A stretch of 64,000 bases of DNA from positions 186,001 to 250,000 of the forward strand of contig CAJQUW010003055.1 of the NCBI GenBank assembly GCA_907163375.1, given 5' to 3'. Source of the DNA: Prostheceraeus crozeri. Taxonomy: Eukaryota > Platyhelminthes > Polycladida > Euryleptidae. The position numbers and the translations under genes are program-made. The notes under the pieces were generated by a model, which was not told where the DNA came from, did not search any database, and was given only the letters and a program-made list of their open reading frames with translations. The first letter of the stretch is position 1; every line of letters starts with the position of its first letter. Below, one piece after another: positions 30,853 through 44,097 of the stretch.

Positions 30853-33800
30853 GCATGCAAGCATGTCAATAGGCAGGATCATGTTAAACGCGATGATGAT
30901 CGAGTAAAAACACACAAGTACCATTCTTTGGAGCATAAACCAATATATTGTGCACTGTAAATCATTAAGTGCTGTGTAAGTTCCAGTCTGAGTACTAAAT
31001 AAAAGAGTACTAAGATTACCGAACTTAAAATCACTGAAGTACTGAGATGCTTATTAAGTTCTGATTGAGTACTAATATGATGAAATAAAAAGGGAAGGAT
31101 AGAAAAGGCTGAAATTCTGACTCAGCTACAGCGAGGACAATGCCGATGCATCGAGCTGTGTCACTGCAATGCCGAAGCATCCTGTCACATTTAAATTCAC
31201 AACAATTCTCCATTGTATCATTCACTACTCCCTGCTAGCTTGCTTGATGACGGTCTAAGACATACTTCCTTTAATGTACTGTCAGCGTTTGCCGACTGTG
31301 CTTCAGTCCTGCCATCGATTCCTCCTCTCCTACTGTGATTTGATTTCTGCCAACGTTTACCCACTTAGACGACTGCGCTTTGAGCCTTGTGCATATTTTC
31401 TTGATCCGAATGTATTTCTGTTTAATTGCCAAAGCAGTTCTCGGATGGAGGTTCACATTGGATATTGCGGGTTAGATATGCCGCACGGCATTTTCCATTT
31501 AGTGGAGGAGCTTGTCCCATGCAACTCACTAAATGAGCACTAAAAATGAGTCTTCTACTCAAACGATTCTTTCTACAGACTTCTTTCTCTACTCTACGAA
31601 TAATGATTTATGGGAGCAATACTCACAATCTACGGTGATAGTCACTTTTTCATTTCCAGTCTGGACAAGTGGCCAATCAATGACGGATCCTGAGTGGCGT
31701 TGTGAGGCTGGCAAATGGATAGTTTTCTTTGTTTTCCATGGTAAACAGGACCTTCCATATCCTGAGATAGATCTGTTTCCGCTATATGCATAACCTGTTC
31801 GATATATCAAACAATCTGAAACAAGAAAGTAGCAGAAATATAAAGCTGATTTAATCTGCAATTCTATCATGAAGTGATCAGAAAAGACGGCATCTAATTT
31901 TAGGAACATAACATGTAAGGACAGATATCATTGGCTATATTGATTATTTTTCATTTGTGAGAAGCCGAAAACCGTCCACGTAACTCCATTCACAATCTTT
32001 CGAATCCTGGCGTACTTTGGAGGAACGAAAGAAAGAACACGTGAGAACGGTACAAGAGGTTGACGCTATGAGCTCTGAAGCTGCCTTACATGCTGCAGAT
32101 TTCAGCGGCATGAAGATAATTGACAGAGATACGAACTGGTACAGAGGGTCAACAAAGCGGCTTGGTGGTCTATAAAGTTTGTTTCCTCTAACCGAACTAA
32201 GTACAACCTCAGTGACTTCTGGTTTTCATAACTTTTTATTTGTTTTTCCTTTTCTTGATTATTACTTTCCTTGCATATCAGTTAGTGATGCAAATGGAAA
32301 ATTTTGACGAAAATTCCAATGGAAAAATTTGAAATTTTTTTCGGTGATTGACTTTTTTCACTCATTTAATCATTATTTTTGGATACATATTGTTGTCGTT
32401 TGAAAAGATTCTGTCAGAAACTTTGAAAATATCTTAAATTCAACTGGAGACTCTCCAATTCATCTGGACATGTCTGAAATTCATTTGGGCAGATCTGAAC
32501 TAGAAATGGAAGATGTGCAGTTTGTCCTCAACGAAGATATCGGACAATATGTCAGAAATTAGAAACTATCATAGATATTCTTTTACTCATCACAGGTATC
32601 TTTAGTTTCCAAATATTTCACGAGTTTACAGTCTTTATATCTTCCACTATGGTCACTCATGAATGCTGCGTGGACTGTGTGCTTATACTTCATCACATGT
32701 TCATCAACACATGGAAAATTTGCACCACTATGATCAACGCTGCATAATAAAGTTTAACTTTCAAGCTATAAGCAAGCTCCAAAATAAATTGCACTATTTT
32801 TGCTCCAGAGCTTTCTCATTGCATGAAAATAAAACCCCTATAATAAAGCAAAGTTCACGTTATCCCAAACGGGGTCTGTGTGATAAATAAAAATACTAAC
32901 AAATTGACACAAGCCACTGGTGTCAAAGGAATGCTCAAAAATCCGAGGACGGAACTCGTGTTGCTATCAATCGCTTAAATCGAAATAATGAAGAAATCAA
33001 TAGTTTTAGACTAGTTCTATTGGAGTGTAGCTGCCTCGGCTGCGGAAGAGCACAAGTGACAGTGCCGATCATAAAAATTCAAAACTTTCAAAAATTCCAA
33101 AATATTCCGCGGAAAATATTGATTCAAAATTTTCCGGAAAATTTTCATCACTATTATCAGTAGTAGCACAGAATTCTATATTTCTTATTGTTATTCTTCA
33201 TCTATGCTGTATTTTATTGACTGCTTCACTTGACATGTGTTCTACCTGCACATTTGTGACAAGAATACCTCATTCGCCTGACGATGACTGGCTGTGCTGG
33301 TCGAAAGGCCTCCCCAGGATAAATATTTTACCGCAACATCACGGTTGTCGACTTCTCTCAAATGGAAAAAACTTAAGGACAGTTATACAGAGAACAAGAT
33401 CCTGTAGAAAAGTGTAACATTGTCACAGCCTTAAGATTATGGATCTGTAAGCATCAGTTGTTGGGCAATTTTGATTTGACTTTATTGCCATGTCATTCAT
33501 TTTACTCACTATAATTCATCAGAGGTACTGAATAGGTATTCGACTTTTGACACGTAAAGTCTAATAGTTGAAATAATACTGTTGATAGAAAAGGTGGCAT
33601 CACCACACATTAGCGGCCAATATTGCCCACTGAGAAAACTCAAATGAATTCTTACATGTATTTCTTATCGGATTCTTCTCGATCAGTGGAACTTATTTGA
33701 TTAGGCTGCTTTTCGATATACTCTATGGGCAAGGCATTTTATAAACTATATTCTTCAACCAAGCTATATAAACTCCACACAAAGAAATTGTGCTCGCTCA

Positions 33801-35169
33801 AACAGGAGCTAGTCAGTTTATACCGACTCTTGGTACAACTGATACTGTTCTAAATTTCGTCGGATTACACATTTTCGCATGTGTTTACTGAGAAGGCTGA
33901 AAGGCACTCAAAGCATTAGTTCTATCAACATGGTACAAGCAAACATCATTGTTTTGTTTAAAATGAACTTTCCTAATGATTTGATATCGATTTAAGGAGG
34001 TAAACTACGAATTTATAAAAGGGGTCTACTTGCCCCCCCCCCTCAGGTCTCAGAGGGTGTGAAAAGGCTCAGGTCTCTGAAGGTTAATAAATGTTGGGTT
34101 GCTACACTACCTAACATACTTACTCTGTGGTTTCAATTATCATGGCTTGCAACCAAGTGACTTAGGTTGACTTCTCTCGGTGACATGTCAAATCTGCATT
34201 TTGAATACAAAAATTTCATCCACCGATAAAAACTTTGACTTCCTAATGGACGCTGATTTATGAGGGTTCTTTGGGGTTATTGTTCATGGAAAACCTTGGA
34301 CATCGATACGGTTGCGTCTTTCAGTGATATTAATGAAGTTGTCAAGTGCACCATTGAGCATCCAGAGACTGGCGGTTCCTTGTTCGTGTCTCAAATTATC
34401 TAAAGCACTAAAATATCTAAAGTTTCACACATATCCAAGAGAGAGAGCAACACAAGAGAGAATTCTTCAACTTTCATATTTCACATAATTCAGATAACTA
34501 ATATTGAAATCAAAATTATCGTTAAAAAATTACCTTACCTGTCCGGCCTTATAATCGATCTAATACTTCATAAATCGTGTTACAAAAACACAAACAGGTT
34601 GGAGGGATGTATCTCCACCAGTTGCAGAAATCCTGATAAGATCATATGCTTTAATGAATTAATTATTTACAAAATTGACAATACATGTAAAAGATGTAAG
34701 CACTTTTATATAGAAAGTGTCGTCAGATTTTTGCATATACACGAATTGATGGACATCTTGCTCAATTTCATTCCTCTGTTTTAAGACCCCTCCGATTGTG
34801 CAAATGAGATATTGCTGTACGGCCACATTGATTAACAAAGATATGCATTAATCTAAGGCTACGAGAATCTGTGCTGATCAAGAGACAATATCCGGCAATA
34901 AATAACAGGGAGAATTCACCAAATAAACAGCTCGGATTTTTGAATTTTACTGCTTTCCTTATAATTGTTGTATTGGCTTGAAAAGGCTGTCATAGTGGTG
35001 AAATTTGCAATATAGAAATTATTTCTTTCAATAGTTTGGTTAACGCCCTTCAATTCAATATTGCTGTTAAAAATAAATGACATACAACATCTTGATATAT
35101 TACTTGAACAAAAGTGTGCATTAGACGATTCCATATTGATTATTCATGAAATGCCTTAGACTTAAGTGA
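30853..35169. other. Long non-coding stretch
   Basis: I see no gene, RNA or clear repeat. A ten-C run lies at about 34034. Open frames up to 106 codons occur on both strands without motif or bias. Confidence 0.4.
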
Positions 35170-35460
35170 ATTAAAATCGAATTCAATATTGAAAGTATGA
35201 CTCATGAATGTCATTATCTCACTACTTACAAAACAGTAGCAGCATTAATGTGATCTCTATTGGCAAAAGGCCTAAAATCAATATACTTTGGACATGACAG
35301 AAGCTTTTTTTAACATTGTGCTGGTATGGCTTTCGTATGTAAAGCATACCACACTTGAAATAACATGCGAAAAGCATACAAATATATACAGAAATATACC
35401 AAAAAATATTTCGGTATGCATCCTTCGTATGTGATTGGTATTGAGTGATTTACAGTGCAG
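35170..35460 (-). mobile_element. MITE fragment (CACTGTAAATCGCT family)
   Basis: Reverse complement matches 47236-47520: CTGCACTGTAAATCACTCAA, ACACATACGAAGGATGCATA-like block, and AAGTATATTGATTTTAGGCC to GAATTCGATT at the far end. Confidence 0.75.
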
Positions 35461-37566
35461 CCAATAAGATTAAGATAACTGAGATGACCTTTGTACTGTT
35501 CGAGGTAACGCATTTCCCCGCCAGTTTTACTATTCGATAGATCAATGAATAGCATTCTCCGCTAAAGAAAACGGTTAGCAACCTTAAGCATGAATAATGT
35601 AATGTAAGTGGTCTTCTTTCACATCGTAGTCGTTGATATGGTTACGTTTGTAGATTATAAAGCGTCTGTATGACGTTACTGGATCCGGGAAGATAAGTGC
35701 CAGCAATCCCGAGAGGCTGCCAATCCTAGGTCTGATTCTGTTTTATATCTAAATTTGGCAAACGCATCGTCTGAATTCGCATTCTACGTCATGAGATGCG
35801 AATTCGACAGCGAATCATCTCAGCATCGCCTCAAACACTATTGTTGCAGCTGTTGTTTCATTGTTAAGCGTGAAAGTATTGCCTTAGTGGACAAATGACA
35901 AGATCAATTTCTCGACCAATCATAAGGTGTCCTCGTGTAGTATTTGAGATTTCGACAAATTCACCTGGCAATCTGTTGGTGAATTTGAGAAAAATCTTGG
36001 TACTTCTATTCTTTCCCCCCACATTTTTGTTGTTGACACCCGAGAGCTTTGCGTCGTCTCTCGATGCACGATCTTCTCTTGCTTCTAAGGGCAGTCTCAC
36101 TACTGTCGCAAAGGCGTTGAGTGTGTAAAATGAACCCCACAAACTGTAGAACTGCTTGTAGAATATTTGCAGCCTCAGAACTAGACAACTGCTCGTCATT
36201 GTCTGCAGACAACAATCCCACAAACTCATAGCTGCACTGAGTATCCAAGGCACCAATCCTTCATCCCAGGGTTCAAATAAGACTTCTTAGTGGTGTTGTA
36301 CTGTCACTTAGTAACAGATGAATTCTATTCTAAAACCAATGTGACTAACTTTGACGAAATTTGATGAATTTGGAGGAGTTGGAAGATGTGTGGGGGAGGA
36401 GAATAGAAGTACAAAAATCTTCTATATTATTATGATATATTATGATAACAAGGCATATTTGTAGGCCTATGAAACATCTTATTTTTATGAAATCCCCCTC
36501 GACGGAAGTTTTCCCGAATTCTTCGACAGTGCATGAAGCTTTCCCGAAGGGGTGTAAATTGTAACTCCGGACACCCTCTGGCGCCACACCTGGGGAGGGT
36601 TAAAGAAAATAATTTTGTGAGGATGTGTTCGACAACATAAAATAGACATTAAAACCACTGAACTTACCATTGTCTTCATTTGACTGCCTGATGGGGGCCA
36701 TCAGCCAACGATGGTTATTGTCTATAAATGCATGAAATTATTATAAAGTGCTGACATGAATTATAAAAAACGTTAAGGATATACTGAATCTAAATAGAAT
36801 AATTAAACATTGTGTTGAATCATCGGTTGAAAAATGGGAACATACCTGAATAGCTGCCATTTCCAGCATCAGGAATCATCAGCAGGCCTATTTCAAATCT
36901 CTCAACATCGGCACAACTCTCTATTTAAATTGCGGCCATGCCCGGATAAATTTGAGATTTACAGTTTGCAAGTTAGTGAAATTTCGACGGGCATTCATTA
37001 AGCATCACTTTTAACACACAACTGGCAGAAGATGCAACTCACTATTCAATTACTCTAATTACATAGTGCTTGCAAAAAGCAACTTTGCAGGTGCGCTAAC
37101 TTAGGCGATTTGCCATTAGTGTGTTTAAAGTGATGTTTAAATGAATGCCCGTCGCAATTTCACTAACTTGTAAATTGCAAATCTCAATATACTGAATAAC
37201 TTGACAGACAATAGAAATCAATTTTTGCCTCGGTCAGTAAGGAATTAAAAAGGATCTTAAATGCTCATTTGGGCATGAATTTTAATCATTGTTGGATGTC
37301 AATTGAGCTGATAGAATCTTTCAATGTACAAATCTTGACCAATTGTAAAAATTCGTGAAAAATTTGTCGGTTAAAGCCAAAGTGCACTTTGCAGGTGCTT
37401 GCTTGGATAGCTTTGATAGTTGTTTAATAATTTGTCTTTTTGTAATAATTTTAATTGTCTGATAAACGTAAAACATGACATAATGCTGATAAGTTATAGG
37501 ACCTCTTAACTTCCTATTACTCTAATCATGGATATCTAGCTTTATCTAGATGTCCATGCTCTGATG
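35461..37566. other. Non-coding
   Basis: A minus-strand open stretch at 36256-35864 (130 and 80 codons in two frames) has weakly protein-like composition but no motif I can name. 36960-37000 and 37120-37160 carry a short inverted similarity (GAATGCCCGTC). Confidence 0.35.
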
Positions 37567-37619
37567 TACAGGGTGTCTCAATATTTCCGCACCATAGGAT
37601 TTTGTTATCATTGCATTCA

Positions 37620-38780
37620 TTTTGTTAACACTGAAGCATTGAATAGGTTGCAGATATTTTATGCAAAATAAAAAATATTTTATAGAAATTACAGCATTGT
37701 GTAAAGAATAGCTTCCTAAAAGTCACAAAGTGACCATCGTTTTGTTCAATACATTTTCTGCATCGATGCAGAATTGATTCATGAGTTCTTAGAATAAAAC
37801 TAGCATCAATTTTGGTCATTTAATTTGATATTCTATTTTTTAGATCACCACGCGTTCTAGGTCTGGTGTTGAATACGACCGATTTCAAATGTCCCGAGTG
37901 GGCTTAGATTCGGGGATCTTGGTGGCCACTCCACTGCACCTCTCTTGGCCAAAAAGCTCAATTCCGCCGTCCATTTTCACGTACGAGGCTTCGTTTAGCC
38001 GCTACAGCCATTTTCTCACTCAAAAACCCTCTTAAACCCACCTAAAGCACACAAAAACCACACCTACACCCATGAAACTCAACATGTCGACGCAGAATTT
38101 CATCAGGAAGCCAAATCTAAACACAAAACACGCCTACACACCAAAAACATAGACCGCCGCCCAAGACCAACTACGACGGTCGACCACGACACACACGGAC
38201 GGTCGACCCAGAACGACAACAACCCATCTCACGCTCCAGAGGGGGGGGGGCGCTGTGCGCAGTTGGAAGGATTCCTTACTACTCACCTCGTCTTCCTATC
38301 CATTGTCGTGGGAAGTCTTATCGAGAGAATTGCTCACATTCAGATCAAAGTGCGGTAGTGCTCCATCCTACTCTAGAGCCATAGTTGTTGCGCTCCTGTA
38401 ATAGTAACTCATTGAGAATCACGACAAGAATAGTTTGAACCAAAGATAGGTACGAATCCTTTGTAACATGGTCATCAGAGAGAAATGGGCCGACAACTCG
38501 ATTTCCGAAAATCGCGATCCACATAGTTTGTAGTTTTTGCTACAGATGCGCGCACCAGTAACGAGAGTTGTGTCTATTTTTCCATGTGAAGAAAGATAAA
38601 ACATAGTTTCATCGCTGAACATAACGGACTGGGTAAAGGAAGGCTGTTGTTGCAACATCATTCGCAAAATTACATGCATCTGTCTGCACCAGGTGCACTT
38701 TGTATGGATGAAATTTACGTCTTAGCAACTTCCAATGGACTAATGCACGACTGACACCACATTCTTGGCTCAATTTGCGA
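37620..38780 (-). pseudogene. Mariner-like transposase remnant
   Basis: Reading from 38780 down: CGVSRALVHWKLLRRKFHPY (DNA-binding end), FTQSVMFSDETMFYLS (first catalytic Asp, 38620-38575), GNRVVGPFLSDDHVTKDSYL after a frameshift, DGALPHFDLNVS (second Asp, about 38370), then the inserted block, then VEWPPRSPNLSP-like sequence in shifted frames (37950-37920; Asn where the third Asp is expected) and CIEQNDGHFV near the C-terminus. Multiple frameshifts; dead. It is related to, but clearly different from, the mariner at 3421-12127. Confidence 0.75.
37975..38262. other. Strand-asymmetric insert in mariner (SINE-like?)
   Basis: About 290 bases, A/C-rich on the plus strand with ACGACGGTCGACC-type motifs, ending in a run of ten G at 38241-38250. 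It separates two transposase motifs that are normally adjacent. No ORF. Read on the minus strand it is G/T-rich. The identity is unknown. Confidence 0.55.
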
Positions 38781-38790
38781 AATGAGTCAG

Positions 38791-38992
38791 CTCAAGAATC
38801 AATTCTACATCGATGTAGAAAATGTATTGAACAAAACGATGGTCAGTTTGAACATCTCTTGTGACTTTTCAGAAGCAATTTCTTTACATAATGCTTTAAT
38901 TTCCATAAAATATTTCACATATATTAATAAAAATTAATAACAAATATTTTGCATAAAATATCCGTAAACCATTCAATGTTTCATTGTTAACC
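38791..38992 (+). repeat. Inverted copy of the mariner 3' region
   Basis: TCTACATCGATGTAGAAAAT and TTGAACAAAACGATGGTC match the reverse complement of 37625-37795 with moderate divergence, including an additional GAACATCTCT. It ends at GTTAAC, before the terminal repeat. Confidence 0.8.
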
Positions 38993-38999
38993 ATACAAG

Positions 39000-40050
39000 T
39001 GGATAATAGTACACTAGAATGGAAGTTTGATATCTTGTCTATGTACAATGATGGAACATGGAAAAATCTATGGTTATTAGATCAGATTCGATCTAAAACA
39101 TTCTATCATAGTGAAACCATTTGCCAAGTTGGTTGTGGAAGTTGTTGACACCTTATTACAGGATCTTCATGAAGAGAATTGCAAGTGAGATAGCGGCATT
39201 GTTTCATGTGAAATAGCCTACTATTCCATGGATCAATATGCTGTGTCTTTTTGTGCCAGTCATTGACAACCATTATACAATTATTCAACACTGGAATACG
39301 AATTGAAATTTGGTTCACAGAGTTATATTGAAAGTGGTCGCTCTACTGGTTGGAAGAACATCTCAAGAATTCACAGATAAAATTTCTAATTATTGGATAA
39401 TTTCTCCGTCAAGCGGTTAAGAAACTTAGTGTTTTTCTGGAATAAGCACACTTAAAATCTTTTTTACCTACAATCATTTTTCAGATAAATAGAATGTTGC
39501 TGGAACTCTTCGATTAATCATTGAATGACTGATGTGATATAATTTGATGATATATTGGAAGCTGATTTTCCATTGCATGCAGAGATTTTGAAAATTGTTC
39601 AAATATAATGAACAGGAGTCCTTTAAAGTAAAATAAATGCTCTAACATTTCTTGGCCTCTTATTTCAAGCTGGAGTAATGCATGTTCTGTAAATCGACAT
39701 TACAAGTTGCATATGTGTCTGATTATACTCTTGATAGATTATCAGAGCGATATTTCAAAATGATGAACGTACAGAACGTTTTAGAGGATTTCCTTCTTTG
39801 CCATCCTGTCGCTGCAGTATTTTGTAGATTCATTATTGCTTTTGAGTACATGGTTTTTGGACAAGGGGCAACAATACATATCACAAATTGCCTTGATAAA
39901 TATAAATGCCAACCAGAAAACAATGAAACCAGCTGCACCAACTAGGACCAACATTGCCCCAACTAAGTTCCCCTGAGAAATTGCATAATTTTTATGCAAA
40001 TTCTATTCTAGGACTTTCTATGGTATTGTTAATTTCTATGTTGTTAACAA
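39000..40050 (+). repeat. Unrecognised dispersed repeat, copy A
   Basis: About 1.05 kb, nearly identical to 55190-56275 in reverse (copy B) and similar to 41490-42365 (copy C). At its start all three copies keep one reading frame, EWKFDILSMYNDGTWKNLWL in copy A, ending QVGCGSC and a stop. Further on a second frame (39682-39945; TLDRLSERYFKMMNVQNVLE) is open in A and B. No domain is recognised. In A the upstream part is cut off by the mariner end at 38992. Confidence 0.8.
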
Positions 40051-41315
40051 AATGAAACGGATTTCTTTGTAGATTACCATATTTTTTCTATGGTGCGGAG
40101 CTATTGACACGCCATGTATTTTAAGTGGCGACAAATCCACCATCCTTTTTAGCCAAGATCAATTAATTTCTATGTCAAATCAACTTTCAGCCTTACATCA
40201 ACACTCTACTAACCATAGAAATGGATCTTCATCTATGTATTTCTCATCCAAACGTCTGCTATGTAAAAACTATGCAATTTTCCGCTGATTCATAGTTTTG
40301 ACAAAACTATTCAATTCCTTCCATTTTTCTATAATATTCTGTTGTCAATTGCGATATCAAATAAAACTGCTTATAAGCGCTGGGTAAATATCACAGCTGT
40401 CGCCACAAATCAGCCATTGATTCCAGAATTCCCTTATATGCTTACTTTTGCTAAAACGTCCTTGAAAAAATACAATTCTTAAACTTGTAGCAAATCATCC
40501 AAGCAAAGAACTTGGGAAAGCAAATTTTCTAGCAACTATGGGAAAACTTTCCATTTTGAATTTTTGTGCATTCAAATATCGCTTCTGATGCTTTATGAAG
40601 TGTGTAATCATCAAAACATATTGTACCGGAAATAAACTCTGTTAATACTACTATTTGGTAAGCAGAACAATGCTTTCTTTGTCTTCATGAATAAAAATGG
40701 CTGTCATGACATTTTTATCGACTTTAAAAGTCAAAGCAATATCGGAGCGTGGCATTGTGACCGGTTCTCCGAGTATCCGGTTGATACTACAAAGAATGAG
40801 AAAAAACGTCTTCGGATATCTATTGCCGCGCAGTAGTGGTGTAAGAAGTAACATCCCAGCGCGTTCTAATTCACTTGCAACCACAGTTGGATACCACTCT
40901 GCAAGTGTAACGCATCTCATTCAACCGATTTCTATGTAATTGCAGAAACTCTACTTTAACAATTCAACAATTAGATCCAAAAATGAATGAGTTTCAAAAA
41001 AGAGGTCTTTTAGCATTTTCCCCTGATAAATAGCGGTAAGATGAACATTTCAAAGATTCGAAGATTCGTATGAACTGCTGATATCCAAGCAGAAAGATTC
41101 TTGGGTTGTCTAAAGAGAAAGCATTAAGAGCTTTGATGTTCATGTAGTTGATCATTTTATGTCATAGAATCACCATTTTATGTCTCCACCATAGCGATAG
41201 CAGCTGAAGGTCAAGCATGAAGCTAGCTACAAAAAGAATAGAAAACACAGCAGAAAAATAGAGAACATTCGGGTTAGTTGACAGAATGCTTTCAAAGTCA
41301 TGGATTTCAGTCTAA
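40051..41315. other. Non-coding
   Basis: No gene recognised. Two opposite frames near 40651-40939 are chance overlaps. Confidence 0.4.
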
Positions 41316-41657
41316 ATGCAGCAATCTTGGGTAGAAATTGAGCGTTACGAGTCCATGACAAACCGACAAACCTATGAGACAATGAAATTCTGTCTGTCGA
41401 TAGTTAAGAAATGGTTTCAGAAATCAGTGCTCACGCGGTTCGATATCTGTGATTCATACAGCTCATACAGCTCATACATTGAGGAAGCAACTGTGGACAT
41501 AGAAGTAGATAATAATACACTAGAATGGAAGTTTGATATCTTGCCTATGTGCAATGATGGCACATGGAAAATTCTATGGTTTGTAGATCAGATTCGATCT
41601 AAAACATTGTATCATAGTCAAAGTATTTGCCAAGTCGGTTGTGGAAGAGAATTTTAA
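41316..41657 (+). CDS. Unrecognised repeat-encoded protein (copy C frame)
   Basis: 113 codons. The C-terminal 50 residues (EVDNNTLEWKFDILPMCNDG to QVGCGREF) match the frames of copies A and B with scattered substitutions, including N/S, P/S and C/Y. The N-terminal half (FCLSIVKKWFQKSVLTRF, SYSSYSSYIEEATVDIE) is available only here. It is soluble in character, acidic, with three Trp in the conserved part. I do not know the family; it may be the last exon or C-terminus of a transposon protein. Confidence 0.4.
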   Translation: MQQSWVEIERYESMTNRQTYETMKFCLSIVKKWFQKSVLTRFDICDSYSSYSSYIEEATVDIEVDNNTLEWKFDILPMCNDGTWKILWFVDQIRSKTLYHSQSICQVGCGREF

Positions 41658-42365
41658 GTGAGATGGTGACATTGTTTTATGTGAAATAGCCTACTATTCC
41701 ATGGATTAATATACTGTGTCTATTTGTAGCAGTCATTGACAACTATTTTCCAATTTTTCAACACTGGAATACGAATTGAAATTTGGTTCACAGAGTCATA
41801 ATCGAAAGTAGTCGGTGTACTGGTTGTAAGAATATCTCAAGAATTCAAAGATAAAAATTCTAATTATTGGATAATTTCTCCTTCTAACGGTCAAGAAACC
41901 TAACGCTCTTCTGGAATAAACACATCGGTAGCTTCTTTAGCGACAGTCATTTTTCAGATAAATGAAATGTCGCTGGAACTTTCAATTAATCACTAAATGA
42001 CATATGTAATATAAAGTGATGATATTTTGGAGGCTCATATTCGAAAGCATGCAAAGGTTTTGAAAATTGTTCAAATATATTGAATGGGGAATCCTTCAAA
42101 GTAAAATGAATACTGTAAGATTTCTTGGTCTCTGATTTCAAGCTGGATCAATGCATGCTCTGTAAATCGACATTACAAGTTGCACATGTGTCTGATTATA
42201 CTCTTGATTGATTATAGGAGCGATATTTCAAAATGATGAACGTACAGAACTTTTTAAAGGATTTCCTTCTTTGTCATCCTGTCACTGCAGTATTTTGTAA
42301 ATTCACTATTGCTTTTGTGTACATGATCTTTGGACAAGGGGCAACAATCCAGATCACAAATTGAC
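41490..42365 (+). repeat. Unrecognised dispersed repeat, copy C
   Basis: More diverged than A and B. It stops matching at AATGCCAACCCGAAAACAA (about 42365), exactly where LINE coding sequence begins. Confidence 0.75.
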
Positions 42366-44095
42366 TTGATAATTGAAAATGCCAACCCGAAAACAAGAAA
42401 GCTATTTTTTGAAGAAAATTCGTATCTCATCGATAGTAAAGTTTATAATGATCATTGGCTACCTCAGTGTGAACCAAATATGTCTATCCGCGACATCTTG
42501 CAATTGGTGAATCAAAATTTGACTTCAGAATTTATATTTGATCCCATGATTGAAAGGCCGTTACCATTTATTGTGCCTTTTCTATTTACTGAACTTCAAG
42601 TGTATAATCTATTAACCAACATCTCTTCTAAGACTAGCATGGGCTCTGATAATGTGCCGTCAATTTTATGGTCAAAGCTAGCGCATTTCTTGACAAAAAC
42701 ATTGACAAATTATGTACAATAAATGTCTGTGTGCTGCGGATTTGCCAGTAATGTGGAAAAAAGCGGATATAATTATTTTTCCAAAGACCAATCCACCAAA
42801 CTTGAAAAGTATTCGGCCAATTTCCCTATTACCTGTCCCTGAGAGAATTTTTTGAAAAACAGCTGATGAAATACATGGGCTAAGTTTTTGCTTCCAAGAT
42901 CGACAAATAGCATTTTGGATATCGAGTTGGCAGCTCAACTACATGTGCTCTACTCAATACTGAGGATTACGTAACTCGCAATTTGCAGCTTAGCGACATT
43001 ACTGCTTGTCATCTTTTGTCTCTAGACCTAGCAAAGGGCTTCGAAAAAATTTCATTTCGCTTGCTTCAAGAACTGCATCATAACTTCCTTCGTATGTAAT
43101 TATCTAACAAGGAGATTTCAACGAACCAGATGGAAAACTGCTTATAGTGACCTTCTTCCACTTCTCAGTGGCGTGCCACAAGGCTCATCGCTCAGTCCGG
43201 TCATATTCGCTTACTTTACGTCTGATTTAATACTCCGAAGTGCAAATAGCAATATTTGCTTGACAAAATATGCGGACGACATTCTTATTGCAGGAACTAT
43301 TTCCAAGACTACTTACTACTAGTACTCCTATTTTGCCAGTTTATTTCGATGTCATAGATTGGGCTATACAAAAGAAATTGCTAATAAAAGAAGAGAAATG
43401 TGCTCAAATATTTATCACAGCTTCAAAGTCCTATGATTTTTCATGCTATTCCATACCATCTATTCCTGTTCAGACATCCCTAAAATTTCTCGGCGTAATT
43501 ATTGACGAACATCTAAAATGGATTTTACACGTGGACCAAATCACAAAAAAGGCATCTTCGAAGCTTTCTGTTCTAAGGCAGCTTAAAGCCTTCTTTGACA
43601 ATGATGCACTCACCACGGTTTACCAGTGTGCTATTCGGGGAGTACTGGAGTATGTGACTCCCTTATTTGTAAATCTGCAGCAAAAACAATCCAATCAGAT
43701 TGAAAGGGTGCAAGATCGCACTCACAAAATTATATGTGGATCCTCGAACTGTGAATGTGCTACATTCATTCCTCTACAATATCGCCGACTGATAATGGAT
43801 CTCAAAGTATTTCACAAACTTGTCACAGACAATTCTCATCCCTTGTATTATTTAAAACCAGAACTGAATTTGTATTCAAATACTTACAGAATGCCAAGGA
43901 TTTCGGGATCAATTCGACACAAAGCCTTCCTCACAACCATGATACGACTTGCCAACAGTGGATTTTCTTGAATTTGTATGACTTGTTGACTTTGTTAATT
44001 GTTATCTTGATTTGTAACTTTATTGTGCGTTCGATGGAAATTTTGATGCCTCACGATTCACAATATTGAGGCAATGCTCAAATATACGATTATTA
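42366..44095 (+). pseudogene. LINE reverse transcriptase remnant (CR1/L2-like)
   Basis: In order: NPKTRKLFFEENSYLIDSKV, SKTSMGSDNVPSILWSKLAH (RT entry block, 42630-42700), broken frames with LLSLDLAKGFEKISFRLLQE (catalytic Asp, about 43020), LLSGVPQGSSLSPVIF (43150) and LTKYADDILIAGT (catalytic YADD, 43270). From 43325 a long frame gives SLKFLGVIIDEHLKWILHVD and the CR1-type tail RVQDRTHKIICGSSNCECAT, ending near 43971. The 3' end has an (ATT)n tail at about 44085-44097. No endonuclease is present, so it is 5' truncated. Confidence 0.85.
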
Positions 44096-44097
44096 TT

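Larger units (their letters stand above)
37567..38992 (-). mobile_element. Second mariner-like transposon, rearranged
   Basis: Starts at 37567 with TACAGGGTGTCTCAATATTT, a mariner-type end. Transposase remnants fill 37620-38780 on the minus strand. The last 200 bases (38791-38992) are an inverted copy of the 3' part of the same element (37625-37795), so the copy has become a foldback. A C-rich block (37975-38262) splits the coding region. Confidence 0.75.

Noticed and set aside
36006..36256. Possible Harbinger-type transposase fragment
   Set aside because: Only general composition was suggestive; no catalytic or DNA-binding motif could be pointed to.
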